Assembly: GCF_001723685.1 (NCBI RefSeq)
Contig: NZ_MCBX01000017.1
Coordinates: 1 to 64,000 of the forward strand
Length of the DNA: 64,000 bases
From: Candidatus Marithrix sp. Canyon 246
GTDB lineage: Bacteria > Pseudomonadota > Gammaproteobacteria > Beggiatoales > Beggiatoaceae
Reading direction: 5' to 3'
Both the position numbers and the translations under genes were made by a program. The first letter of the stretch is position 1. The number at the start of each line of letters is the position of its first letter. This document shows, one piece after another, positions 27,461 through 36,177 of the stretch. A model generated the notes under the pieces. That model did not search any database. It was not told the origin of the DNA and saw only the letters and a program-made list of their open reading frames with translations.

Positions 27461-27769
27461 ATGAAATTCCTTACCTCTGTATTATTATTAATCTTGATTG
27501 TAAATGTTCAAGATACGCAAGCTGCCTATCAAAAATGGTATGTTGTTTTAGGGCGTTATTCAGAAACTAAACAAGGTTATAAATCTGCTTATGCCCTGCG
27601 TTATAAATTAAGAAGATATGGACATAGTAATGTCAAAATTATAAACAGTAATTATTATAATGGTTTAATTATTGTGACTATGGGTCCATTTTTTAATCAA
27701 AGAAAAGCCTTAGCACAACGCAATGCTGTAAAACATTTTGTATTACATGCTTATATAAAACAATTTTAA
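27461..27769 (+). CDS. Small exported SPOR-like protein
   Basis: A 102-residue protein with signal peptide 1-21 (cut after TQA). The rest resembles a single SPOR domain: WYVVLGRYSETKQGYKSAYALRYKLRR, then a VTMGPFFNQRKALAQRNAV strand-helix unit. SPOR domains bind denuded glycan at division septa. The match is by pattern and is not strong. It ends 1 base before the cbiA-type gene. Confidence 0.6.
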   Translation: MKFLTSVLLLILIVNVQDTQAAYQKWYVVLGRYSETKQGYKSAYALRYKLRRYGHSNVKIINSNYYNGLIIVTMGPFFNQRKALAQRNAVKHFVLHAYIKQF

Positions 27770-27770
27770 T

Positions 27771-29120
27771 ATGTCCAATATCCTCATATCTGCCGCTCAT
27801 AAATCTTCTGGTAAAACCACAATTAGTATAGGTTTATGTGCTGCTTTAACTGCACGTAAGTTTATAATTCAAGCCTTTAAAAAAGGTCCAGATTATATTG
27901 ATCCTTTATGGTTAAGTCAAGCGACTAAACGCCCTTGTCATAATTTAGATTTTTATACTATGACTTCAGATGAAATTAAACACAGTTTTAGTCATTATAG
28001 TCAAACTGCTAATTTATCTATTATTGAAGGCAATAAGGGTTTATATGATGGAATGGATTTAGATGGTAGTAATAGCAATGCCGCTTTAGCACATTTGGTT
28101 GATGCGCCAGTTATTTTGGTTATTGATACTCAGGGTATTACGCGCGGTGTTGCTCCTCTGATTTTGGGCTATAAAATGTTTGATAAAGACATTTCTATTG
28201 CTGGTGTGATTTTTAATCAAGTTGGCGGAGAGCGTCATGAAAATAAATTACGAGCGGCTGTTGAATATTATACTGATGTGCCAGTTATTGGCGCAGTTAG
28301 GCGTAATAAAAATTTGCAGATTAAAGAACGACATTTGGGTTTAATGCCTAGTAATGAAGATCAAAAAGCTCAATTAAAAATTCAAACCATAGCACAAGCG
28401 ATTGAAGAACAAGTAGATTTAGATAAATTACTGGAGATTGTCGCACCTGTTGAGGCTAAAAATCCAGTTTCAATAACAACAATCAAACCAGATATTAAAA
28501 TAGGTATTATTCGTGATGCTGCTTTTGGGTTTTATTATCAAGGCGATTTAGAGGCGTTAGAAGCCGCTGGTGCCGAATTAGTATTTATTGACGCTTTACA
28601 AGATTCACATTTGCCAGCAATTGATGGATTATTTATTGGCGGAGGTTTTCCTGAAGAACAAATGCAAATGTTAGCTAATAATAGGAGTTTAAAACAAGAC
28701 ATTTATGAAGCTGTAGAAACAGAAATGCCGGTTTATGCTGAATGTGGAGGTTTGATGTATTTAGCACGTCGATTAACATGGCACGATAAAACTTGTGAAA
28801 TGGTAGGAGCATTGCCTTTTGATACCATAATGCAACAACGCCCAGTGGGGCGTGGCTATGTGCATTTACGCGAAACTGGAAATGGATTATGGCAACAAGG
28901 TAAAGAAACAGAATTTTATGCTCATGAATTTCATTATTCTAAACCAATAAATGTACCAGAAAATCTAAAATATGCCTATGAAGTAATACGTGGGCATGGA
29001 TTAGATGGTTATAATGATGGGATTGTTTATAAAAATACTGTTGCTAGTTATGTTCACTTGCGGGATGTGAAAAATAATCGCTGGGCAGGGAGATTTGTGG
29101 AGTTTGTGCGTAATAATTAG
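27771..29120 (+). CDS. Cobyrinate a,c-diamide synthase family (CbiA/CobB/DsrN)
   Basis: A 449-residue ATP- and glutamine-dependent amidase. N-terminal P-loop HKSSGKTTISIGL, QAFKKGPDYIDPLWL and IEGNKGLYDGMDLDG are diagnostic. The C-terminal class I glutaminase-like domain has GGGFPEEQ and catalytic Cys325 in YAECGGLMYL. In cobalamin makers it amidates cobyrinate; in sulfur oxidisers the DsrN homologue amidates sirohaem for dissimilatory sulfite reductase. No cobalamin or dsr gene is adjacent, so the substrate is open. Confidence 0.9.
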   Translation: MSNILISAAHKSSGKTTISIGLCAALTARKFIIQAFKKGPDYIDPLWLSQATKRPCHNLDFYTMTSDEIKHSFSHYSQTANLSIIEGNKGLYDGMDLDGSNSNAALAHLVDAPVILVIDTQGITRGVAPLILGYKMFDKDISIAGVIFNQVGGERHENKLRAAVEYYTDVPVIGAVRRNKNLQIKERHLGLMPSNEDQKAQLKIQTIAQAIEEQVDLDKLLEIVAPVEAKNPVSITTIKPDIKIGIIRDAAFGFYYQGDLEALEAAGAELVFIDALQDSHLPAIDGLFIGGGFPEEQMQMLANNRSLKQDIYEAVETEMPVYAECGGLMYLARRLTWHDKTCEMVGALPFDTIMQQRPVGRGYVHLRETGNGLWQQGKETEFYAHEFHYSKPINVPENLKYAYEVIRGHGLDGYNDGIVYKNTVASYVHLRDVKNNRWAGRFVEFVRNN

Positions 29121-29138
29121 TTATTAAACTACGTTGAA

Positions 29139-29465
29139 ATGGTAGGTTATTACTTGGAAAAAACTTTTGAAATTATAGATGGACTTAGACGAGCAAAAGC
29201 GTCTTATCTGGTAGGATATACAACTATCATAGCTCATATTCTGGATAAAGAAAGTAAGATTATAGAAACTACAGAATTATCACTTGATTTACTCAGATCG
29301 CCTTATAAAAATAGTATTGATGTTAGTCATCAAAGGAAAATGGATAGATTTATGGAAACATTAAACAAAATAAAATCTGGTTCTATTCCACCGCCTATTA
29401 TAGTTCAGTTAGGTAATAGAGGATTAAAAATTAGAGATGTTGATTTAGATTCAATCGGAGAATAA
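29139..29465 (+). CDS. Uncharacterised small protein (first of a three-gene unit)
   Basis: A 108-residue soluble protein, not recognised. An N-terminal alpha/beta part (YYLEKTFEIIDGLRRAKASYL, then YTTIIAHILDKESKI) is followed by a C-terminal SGSIPPPIIVQLGNRGLKIRDVD stretch. It lies 2 bases upstream of the 87-residue gene and shares its direction, so it is probably in one operon with the PP2C. A polymorphic-toxin tip is conceivable but unproven. Confidence 0.6.
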   Translation: MVGYYLEKTFEIIDGLRRAKASYLVGYTTIIAHILDKESKIIETTELSLDLLRSPYKNSIDVSHQRKMDRFMETLNKIKSGSIPPPIIVQLGNRGLKIRDVDLDSIGE

Positions 29466-29467
29466 GT

Positions 29468-29731
29468 ATGATTAAAAAAGAAAAATTAAATAATGCTCTT
29501 TATGCTTTACAAGCACTTATGGTTCATGCTAGAAGCATGGCTCATGAAAAAGTTGATCATAAGTTATTGGCAGAATTACTTGATGATGTGGAAGAATTAC
29601 CTCGATTGATAGCTGTAGCTGAAGATAAAACAGATGATTTTAAATCTGCGCTAACTGATCTATCAGAACAGTATAGTTGTCCATATATTTTACAGCAATT
29701 TGAACAGTCTAATAATTTAAATGGTTTTTGA
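29468..29731 (+). CDS. Uncharacterised small helical protein
   Basis: An 87-residue protein, almost entirely predicted helix (KLNNALYALQALMVHARSMA and ELLDDVEELPRLIAVAEDK). It is acidic overall. It overlaps the following PP2C gene by 11 bases. It is not recognised; size and setting would suit an adaptor or immunity-like partner, which is inference. Confidence 0.6.
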   Translation: MIKKEKLNNALYALQALMVHARSMAHEKVDHKLLAELLDDVEELPRLIAVAEDKTDDFKSALTDLSEQYSCPYILQQFEQSNNLNGF

Positions 29732-30335
29732 TTATTTCGCTAATACTGTAGGATTAGATGATCGTGCTGCTGTTTATCAAAAATATGATTTTTTAGTTGC
29801 TGTAGTTGCTGATGGTGCTGGTGGCATGACTGGATCTTCTGAAGCTGCTGATTATTTTCTTCAATCTGTTCTTCAGAAAATTTCAACTGAAACTAGATAT
29901 ATAATGGATCACACCTACTGGTATCGAGTGTTAGCGGAAATAGATGATTTGCTTTATCAGCATCCAATAGCTGGCGAAACTACTGGAATAATAGCAGCGT
30001 TTAATACCAATAATAATTGCATAGTTGGTGCTAGTGTGGGCGATTCTGAAGCTTATATTATCTCAAATAAATACTGCTGCTTGACTGAGCATCAGTATCG
30101 CAAACCTTTATTAGGTTCAGGTGCAGCTATTCCGATACCATTTGGTCCAATTACTGTTGATGGAACTCTTATATTGGGTTCCGATGGTTTATTTAAGTAC
30201 ACTAGTTTGAGTAAAATTAGTCAAATTATTCAATATAATCATCCCAAAGAGAGTGTTTTACGCCTATTTGATTTGGTTAAGTTACCAAATGGTAGTTTTA
30301 TGGATGATGTTTCAGTTGTAGTAGTAAATCCGTAG
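29721..30335 (+). CDS. PP2C-type protein phosphatase
   Basis: A compact (204-residue) PP2C-fold phosphatase that would remove phosphate from Ser/Thr. Motifs: VVADGAGGMTGSSEAADYF (metal Asp and Gly), ETTGIIAAF, GASVGDSEAYII, LILGSDGLFKY and the C-terminal MDDVSVVVV (metal Asp). It has no membrane span. It is a different subtype from the PP2C at 31755, 1.4 kb downstream. Confidence 0.85.
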   Translation: MVFDYFANTVGLDDRAAVYQKYDFLVAVVADGAGGMTGSSEAADYFLQSVLQKISTETRYIMDHTYWYRVLAEIDDLLYQHPIAGETTGIIAAFNTNNNCIVGASVGDSEAYIISNKYCCLTEHQYRKPLLGSGAAIPIPFGPITVDGTLILGSDGLFKYTSLSKISQIIQYNHPKESVLRLFDLVKLPNGSFMDDVSVVVVNP

Positions 30336-30787
30336 TAATTAATAACAAAATAATCACTTGGCTGGGAGATTAAAATTAAAAAGACAACAAGAATTAGTGT
30401 CGCAGCAGACACTATTAAAATTTTGGAACCCTTAATTAAAATAATTAATATACAGTTTACACAGAAGATTAAAAATGCCTATTTAATACATTGGTATGAT
30501 GTGGATGGTTATAATTACGGGATAATTTTAAGAAATTTTCAAAACTCACGTATTATGTATCGCCCCTTCAGGGCTAAAATTCTAAACAAATCAATCCTAG
30601 GGTGTTGCCCTCCTCTCGACGATAGGAGAGACCATTAGGAGGGGCCTTGTATGTCTGCCCCTTTCAGGGGCAACTGATAAAATTGATACGAATTGAGGTG
30701 CGTAACATCAGTTAATTAAAGAAAAATTCTATGGTATCATATATATGAAGTATCTAAACTTTTGAAATTGCAATATAAACAAGAATA
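30336..30787. other. Gap with unassigned frame and repeat debris
   Basis: A plus-strand frame without ATG runs from about 30369 to 30638 (contains ADTIKILEPLIKIINIQ and AYLIHWYDVDGYNYGIIL); I cannot assign it. CGCCCCTTCAGGGCT at 30561-30575 is the same motif as the hairpin arms at 59653-59709. TGCCCCTTTCAGGGGCA at 30656-30672 is a second small palindrome. GTGCGTAACATCAG at 30698 matches the inverted-repeat ends at 4555 and 5715. This looks like a landing site of several short repeats. Confidence 0.5.
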
Positions 30788-30955
30788 ATGTATATTATTA
30801 CTTTTATTATCTTTAAGGAACTTAATGAAGTTTACAAAGCCTATAACCGCGCTGACTATCCAACCGCCCTAGAAAAATTGAAACAATGTTTAAATTTAGC
30901 GCGTCAAGCTAAAAACCAACAGGCTATTGGAAGTTTAAGCCGCCTTCCCGCATAG
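30788..30955 (+). pseudogene. TPR-like fragment
   Basis: A 55-codon frame includes ELNEVYKAYNRADYPTALEK and then LKQCLNLARQAKNQQAIGSL, a tetratricopeptide-type helix pair, and stops just after. A genuine TPR protein would continue for many repeats, so this is most likely a remnant. 30956-31063 is empty. Confidence 0.5.
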
Positions 30956-31063
30956 ACTAGATGCCCCAAACACTAATCATAGTAAATAGCATCCAAGCAT
31001 TTCCTACATGGCATATATATTGTATCCCATACAATATTATAATTAAATTGGGAACAATAAATA

Positions 31064-31765
31064 ATGAATAAACGTCCCGGTGGTGAGCTTGCTACTCGCC
31101 CGCTGCATTTTATTTTACTTGCAGATTGTTCTGGCTCTATGAATATTGATGGTAAAATTCAAGCCTTAAATAATGCAATTCGTGAAGCTATTCCACATAT
31201 GCAAGCAATTGCCAATGAAAATCCTAATGCTGAAATATTAGTACGTGCTATTAAATTTGCTGATGGTGCATCATGGCATATTTCTCAACCCACTCCAATT
31301 GACAAATTTCAATGGGTTGATTTAACTAGCGGCGGTTTAACTGATATGGGTGAAGCTTTAAGCTTATTATCAGAACAATTAAAAATACCACCTATGAGCG
31401 ATAGGGCTTTACCTCCAGTATTAGTCTTAATTTCTGATGGCTTGCCTACTGATGATATTAATAATGGTTTAAAAACATTAATGGCTTTACCGTGGGGTAA
31501 AAAATCAGTTCGTATCGCAATTGCAGTTGGAGAAGATGCTGATCAAGAAATTTTACAACGATTTATTGACAATACAAATATAAAACCCTTACAAGCAAAT
31601 AATGCAGATCAATTAGTTAAATATATAAAATGGGTATCAACTGTAATTTTAAAATCAGCATCATCACCATCTAGTCAAGTTAATTATATGAATTCTTCAG
31701 GTATGAATGTGCCAATTCCAAAACTGCCAGAAAATGAGCCTTCTTCAGCAACGGATGTCTGGTAA
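31064..31765 (+). CDS. TerY-like von Willebrand factor A protein
   Basis: A 233-residue cytoplasmic VWA protein. The metal-dependent adhesion site is intact: DCSGS (D21, S23, S25), the Thr in TSGGLTDMGEAL, and the Asp in LVLISDGLPTDD. This form (RPLHFILLADCSGSM ... LPPVLVLISDG) is that of TerY proteins linked to tellurite-resistance-type stress systems. It is the first gene of a five-gene run; the PP2C start overlaps its end by 11 bases. Confidence 0.88.
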   Translation: MNKRPGGELATRPLHFILLADCSGSMNIDGKIQALNNAIREAIPHMQAIANENPNAEILVRAIKFADGASWHISQPTPIDKFQWVDLTSGGLTDMGEALSLLSEQLKIPPMSDRALPPVLVLISDGLPTDDINNGLKTLMALPWGKKSVRIAIAVGEDADQEILQRFIDNTNIKPLQANNADQLVKYIKWVSTVILKSASSPSSQVNYMNSSGMNVPIPKLPENEPSSATDVW

Positions 31766-32558
31766 TCAATGCTTAATGATGGCGGCTAGTGTTCGCGGTG
31801 CAACACATAAGCGTCATAATATACCCAATCAAGATTCTATCAGATGTTATATTTCAGACGCTGTTATTTTAGCAATTTCTGACGGGCATGGCAGCAAAAA
31901 GAGTTTTAGAAGTGATCAAGGTTCATCTTTTGCAGTTAAAATTGCGACTGAAACTATCAAAAAATTTGTTAAATCTATTAAATCTTATAACTATAATTTA
32001 TCTTTTATAAAAAGATTAGCTAATGAACAGCTACCTAAATTTATTGTTCAAAAATGGCTAGCCGCTGTAGATGCAGATATTCGTAACAATCCCTTTTCTG
32101 AAGCTGAATTAAAAATCTTAGAAGGCAAAACTACAATTGCTTACGGTGCAACCTTATTAATTGTATTGGTAACAGAGGATTTTATTATCTACTGGCAACT
32201 AGGTGATGGAAATATTTTAACAGTTTGGGAAAACAATATTATAGAACAACCAATTTTAAGAGATGAACGCTTATTTGCTAATGAAACTACATCCTTATGC
32301 ATTAAAGATGCCTGGCGTGATTTTAGTCTTACTTTTCAAGTCATTACAAATAAATCACCGCAATTAATTTTATTAGCTACTGATGGATATGCTAACTCTT
32401 TTCCTGATGATGCAAACTTTTTAAAAGTAGCCTCAGATATTACACAATTAATAAAAAAGGAAGGTTCCTCTTTTGTGACAAAAAATTTAGAACAGTGGCT
32501 CACAGAAGCCTCAAAAAGCGGTAGTGGTGATGACATCACTATAGGAATAATAAAATGA
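31755..32558 (+). CDS. PP2C phosphatase of the TerY-like operon
   Basis: A 267-residue PP2C phosphatase. The start is set at ATG 31755 (MSGNQCLMMAASVRGATHK), overlapping the VWA stop; longer frames are not family-like. Motifs: IPNQDS, AISDGHGSKKSF, YGATLLIVLV, QLGDGNIL, LLATDGYANSF and SGSGDDITIGI. In TerY-phosphatase-kinase triads this enzyme opposes the partner kinase. Its stop overlaps the next start (ATGA). Confidence 0.88.
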   Translation: MSGNQCLMMAASVRGATHKRHNIPNQDSIRCYISDAVILAISDGHGSKKSFRSDQGSSFAVKIATETIKKFVKSIKSYNYNLSFIKRLANEQLPKFIVQKWLAAVDADIRNNPFSEAELKILEGKTTIAYGATLLIVLVTEDFIIYWQLGDGNILTVWENNIIEQPILRDERLFANETTSLCIKDAWRDFSLTFQVITNKSPQLILLATDGYANSFPDDANFLKVASDITQLIKKEGSSFVTKNLEQWLTEASKSGSGDDITIGIIK

Positions 32559-33466
32559 ATAATATTGTTCGTAATAATTTAAAAATTATTGTTACCAACT
32601 ACGGTATTAATATCTGTAATGACATTAAAAAATGTGAAGCCTTATTACGTGATTTATGCCCCCAATATAAACGTGAAATTAATTTGTTAATCAGCGTATT
32701 ACAGGAAAACATTGTTACAGACTTATTAAAACTCTCAAATAAAGACTCAATAGATATAGTATTAGTTAAATTCACACAACGTTTATATGATAATTTAGGT
32801 ATTGCACCAGAATTTGCAGCTTGGGCAGTCGAATCTTGGGCTTTAATATTAGAAATCATTTCGTCTCCAAATAATTCTATACAAAATATATCTTTAACTA
32901 AAAGTTTTATTGCTGCTGATTTAGAATGGTGGCGACAATTAGACTCTGAATGGAAAACTATTTTAATGAATGCTGTTGGTATTCAATATCAACCACACGA
33001 ACAACAAATTAATCATATTATCAGTTTAACTGAATTAGATTGTCGTTATCATCCATTGCTAAGTAACTTCAAAGCTTTAAAATTTTTAAAAAATTTAAAA
33101 AAATTAGATTGCAGTTTGACTAGTTCCAATGATTTACATGGTTTAGCCCCATTAAATAATTTACAATCTTTATCTTGCTGGGGTAATGAAATTCAAAATT
33201 TAGAAGCACTGTCAAATTTACAACAGTTAGAGTCTTTATATTGTGCAGAAAATCAAATTACTGATTTAACACCACTAGAAAATTTAAGTAATTTAAGATC
33301 ATTATCTTGTTGGAACAATCCAATTATTAGTTTAGAACCTTTATTAAAACTTGAAAATTTAGAATATTTAAACTGCAAAGAGACTCAAATTACTCAACTA
33401 CAAATAAAAACATTTAAAAGCCTGATGCCAAACTGTGAAGTGATTCATAATTTTGGTTATTTGTAA
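32555..33466 (+). CDS. Leucine-rich-repeat protein 1 of the TerY-like operon
   Basis: A 303-residue protein in three parts. Residues 1-95 are a helical domain with ALLRDLCPQYKREINLLISV and LGIAPEFAAWAVESWALIL, a module known to me from cyanobacterial and Thiotrichales signalling proteins. Residues about 115-165 hold a WWRQLDSEWKTILMNAVGI linker. The C-terminal half has about five bacterial LRRs of 22 residues (LxxLxCxxNxIxxLxPL), for example NLQSLSCWGNEIQNLEAL. There is no signal peptide. It is paralogous along its length to the gene at 34791. Confidence 0.85.
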   Translation: MNNIVRNNLKIIVTNYGINICNDIKKCEALLRDLCPQYKREINLLISVLQENIVTDLLKLSNKDSIDIVLVKFTQRLYDNLGIAPEFAAWAVESWALILEIISSPNNSIQNISLTKSFIAADLEWWRQLDSEWKTILMNAVGIQYQPHEQQINHIISLTELDCRYHPLLSNFKALKFLKNLKKLDCSLTSSNDLHGLAPLNNLQSLSCWGNEIQNLEALSNLQQLESLYCAENQITDLTPLENLSNLRSLSCWNNPIISLEPLLKLENLEYLNCKETQITQLQIKTFKSLMPNCEVIHNFGYL

Positions 33467-33477
33467 CGGATAAAAAA

Positions 33478-34791
33478 ATGAACCAATTACTAAGTCCAAA
33501 ACAAATCATACAATTAGATACCAATCTATATTGCGAAGTTGAAAAATACATTGGTGGGGGTGGACAGGGAGAAGTTTATCAAGCCAATTTAAACGGTAAA
33601 CTTGTAGCTCTAAAATGGTATTTTCCTGAACAAGCTACCGAAGAACAATATCACGCGCTGGAAATGTTAATTAACAGCGGCGCACCTAATGAAAAATTTT
33701 TATGGCCCCTCAGTTTAGCTACAGCTTCTCAAATTAAAGGTTTTGGTTATGTAATGCCATTACGAGGAGCGCGTTATAAAAGTATTAATGATTTAATGAA
33801 GCGGCGTATTGATCCTTCATTTCGTATCTTGGCTACTGTTGGCTTAGAATTAGCTCATAGTTTTTTGCAACTTCATGCTAAGGGTTTCTGTTATCGAGAT
33901 ATTTCTTTTGGTAATGTCTTTTTTGATCCTGATACTGGAAAGGTGTTAATTTGTGATAATGATAATGTTACCCTTGATGGTGATGCTAATGGAGGAATAT
34001 TAGGTACCCCCCGCTTTATGGCACCAGAGGTAGTACGAGGAGAAGCAAAACCAAGTACAGAAACAGATTTATTTTCATTAGCAGTATTATTGTTTTATAT
34101 ATTTATGATACATCATCCATTAGAAGGCAAAAAAGAAGCTAAAATCAAGTGCTTTGATTTGCCTGCGATGAATAAATTGTATGGAACAGAACCAGTTTTT
34201 ATATTTGATCCTCATGATAAATCTAATATTCCGATATTAGGTTATCATGATAATGCTATTATTTATTGGAATCTTTATTCAGCTCAACTACGTAATATTT
34301 TTACAAAAGCTTTTACTAATGGTATCTATGATCCTAAACAAGGTAGGATACGTGAAAGTGAATGGTGTCATGCAATGATAGCTTTGCGAGATTCAATTAT
34401 TTATTGTGGAGATTGTGGGGCAGAAAATTTCTATGAAACAGACATGATGGATCATAAAAAAGGCAAACTTTGTTGGTCATGTCAAAAGCTATTAAATATT
34501 CCACCACATATTCGTATTAATAATAATATTATTATGTTAAATTATGATACTAAGCTTTTCAATCATCATATTGATCCAGATAAAAATTATGAGTTTTCTA
34601 AAGCTATTGCCACAGTGAATCAACATCCTGATTTACCTGATGTATGGGGGCTAAAAAATCTTTCCTCAGAAACATGGCATGTTACAACAGTAAATAATCT
34701 AACCAGCAAAGTAGAAATAGGGCAAAATGTAAAAATAGCTTTAGGTATAAAAATAAATTTTGGTAAAACCACTGGAGAAATTAGATTGTAA
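33478..34791 (+). CDS. Ser/Thr protein kinase with zinc ribbon
   Basis: A 437-residue kinase of the TerY-associated type. Glycine loop GGGGQGEVY (from residue 26), Lys46 in VALKW, catalytic loop YRDISFGNV (D141, N146), and GTPRFMAPEV. The DFG motif is replaced by DND (D160-N161-D162) and the HRD His by Tyr. C-terminal to the kinase fold is a CxxC...CxxC zinc ribbon (YCGDCG, LCWSCQK), then a beta-rich tail with WGLKNLSSETW. It overlaps the next gene by one base. Confidence 0.9.
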   Translation: MNQLLSPKQIIQLDTNLYCEVEKYIGGGGQGEVYQANLNGKLVALKWYFPEQATEEQYHALEMLINSGAPNEKFLWPLSLATASQIKGFGYVMPLRGARYKSINDLMKRRIDPSFRILATVGLELAHSFLQLHAKGFCYRDISFGNVFFDPDTGKVLICDNDNVTLDGDANGGILGTPRFMAPEVVRGEAKPSTETDLFSLAVLLFYIFMIHHPLEGKKEAKIKCFDLPAMNKLYGTEPVFIFDPHDKSNIPILGYHDNAIIYWNLYSAQLRNIFTKAFTNGIYDPKQGRIRESEWCHAMIALRDSIIYCGDCGAENFYETDMMDHKKGKLCWSCQKLLNIPPHIRINNNIIMLNYDTKLFNHHIDPDKNYEFSKAIATVNQHPDLPDVWGLKNLSSETWHVTTVNNLTSKVEIGQNVKIALGIKINFGKTTGEIRL

Positions 34792-36101
34792 TGAATGATA
34801 TTCCTCGTGACATGCTAAAATATATCATTACACAATATGGTAATGTTATATATCAGGATCAAAAAAAATTTAAAGCTATATTAAAAGATTTATGTCCTGA
34901 ATATAAGCGTGAAATCAATCTGTTAATCAGTGCCATTAGAGAAAGAGTTGTGGCAGATTTAATTAATAGCTCTGCAACACAACCAATTGAAATTTTATTG
35001 GTAAAATTAAAACAGCGTTTATACAATAATCTTGGTGTAGCACAAGAATTTGCTGATTGGGCGGTAGATTCTTGGGCTTTAGCTTTAGGTGTCATTTCTA
35101 AAGCCGTTAGCACTCCTCCAAAATTAGAAAAACCTAAAGAATTTATTAATCCAAAATGTACAATTGTACCATCTGTACAAGAATACGAAGATCTTATTTC
35201 AGAAGATAGAAAATGGTGGAATAGTTTAGATGATAAATGGAAACAGATTTTTATTAAAGCAATTGGTATTAAGCGTACACCAAAAGATATTGAATTATTA
35301 AGAATAATAAATTTACGTGCATTAAATTGTCGTGCTAATAACATTAGCTGTTTGGAGCCGCTAAGCCGTTTGAAAAATTTACAACAATTAGCTTTACAAG
35401 ATAATCAAATAAGCAGTTTAGAACCGTTAAAATCATTAAAACATTTACGAAAATTATTTTGTGGAAATAATAAAATTGATAATTTAATAGCTCTTAAAGA
35501 CTTAAAAAAATTACAATATTTAAGTTGTTGGAAAAACAATATTACTAGTTTAAGATCAATAAAAGATTTAGATGATTTGCGTGAATTAGATTGTAGTTAT
35601 AATGAAATAACTGATTTAGAACCATTAAGTAAATTAAATGACTTACGAGAATTATTTTGTTATTATAATCCTATAAAGAGTTTAAAAGCAATTAGCAAGT
35701 TAGTAAATTTACAAAGATTAGATTGTTATAACACTAAGATAACTAAGTTAGTAGATCTAAAAAATTTAAAGAATTTACAACGTTTAAATTGTGTAAACAC
35801 AAAAATTTCAAGCTTAGAACCATTACAAAATTTAACCAAATTACATTATTTAAATTGCAATAATACCTTAATTTCTAATTTAGAACCGTTAAGAAATATA
35901 TATAACTTGCAACAACTATATTGCAAACAAACCAAAATCAAAACTTTAAAACCACTACGAGAATTAAATTATTTACAAGTATTAGATTGCGAAGAAACTA
36001 GGATAAAAAAAGCAGAAATCACCAGATTTAGAAAAGCAGCACCTCAATGTCATATCTATGCCAAACCAATTCCGAGTATTTGGGATCAATGGTTTGCATA
36101 A
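34791..36101 (+). CDS. Leucine-rich-repeat protein 2 of the TerY-like operon
   Basis: A 436-residue paralogue of the protein at 32555. It has the same N-terminal domain (AILKDLCPEYKREINLLISA, LGVAQEFADWAVDSWALAL), the WWNSLDDKWKQIFIKAIGI linker, then about twelve LRRs such as LRELDCSYNEITDLEPLSKL and LQRLDCYNTKITKLVDLKNL, capped by a PQCHIYAKP tail. The longer array could recognise a ligand. It is last in the operon; the palindrome at 36108 follows 6 bases after its stop. Confidence 0.85.
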   Translation: MNDIPRDMLKYIITQYGNVIYQDQKKFKAILKDLCPEYKREINLLISAIRERVVADLINSSATQPIEILLVKLKQRLYNNLGVAQEFADWAVDSWALALGVISKAVSTPPKLEKPKEFINPKCTIVPSVQEYEDLISEDRKWWNSLDDKWKQIFIKAIGIKRTPKDIELLRIINLRALNCRANNISCLEPLSRLKNLQQLALQDNQISSLEPLKSLKHLRKLFCGNNKIDNLIALKDLKKLQYLSCWKNNITSLRSIKDLDDLRELDCSYNEITDLEPLSKLNDLRELFCYYNPIKSLKAISKLVNLQRLDCYNTKITKLVDLKNLKNLQRLNCVNTKISSLEPLQNLTKLHYLNCNNTLISNLEPLRNIYNLQQLYCKQTKIKTLKPLRELNYLQVLDCEETRIKKAEITRFRKAAPQCHIYAKPIPSIWDQWFA

Positions 36102-36107
36102 ACTAAA

Positions 36108-36140
36108 AGACCTGTCAGGTTTTAAAAACCTGACAGGTCT
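36108..36140. repeat. Dispersed 33-bp palindrome, copy 5
   Basis: Arms AGACCTGTCAGG and CCTGACAGGTCT around TTTTAAAAA. It sits between the convergent LRR and exported VWA genes, where it may act as a shared transcript-end hairpin. Confidence 0.9.
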
Positions 36141-36177
36141 GAGAGTTTAAGGGCAGCTAAGTATCATAATAAATGAT

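Noticed and set aside
30423-30638. 71-codon frame starting with TTG
   Set aside because: No ribosome-binding site, coherent sequence extends upstream of the TTG, and the 3' part is the CGCCCCTTCAGGGC repeat. Kept only as a note on the gap.
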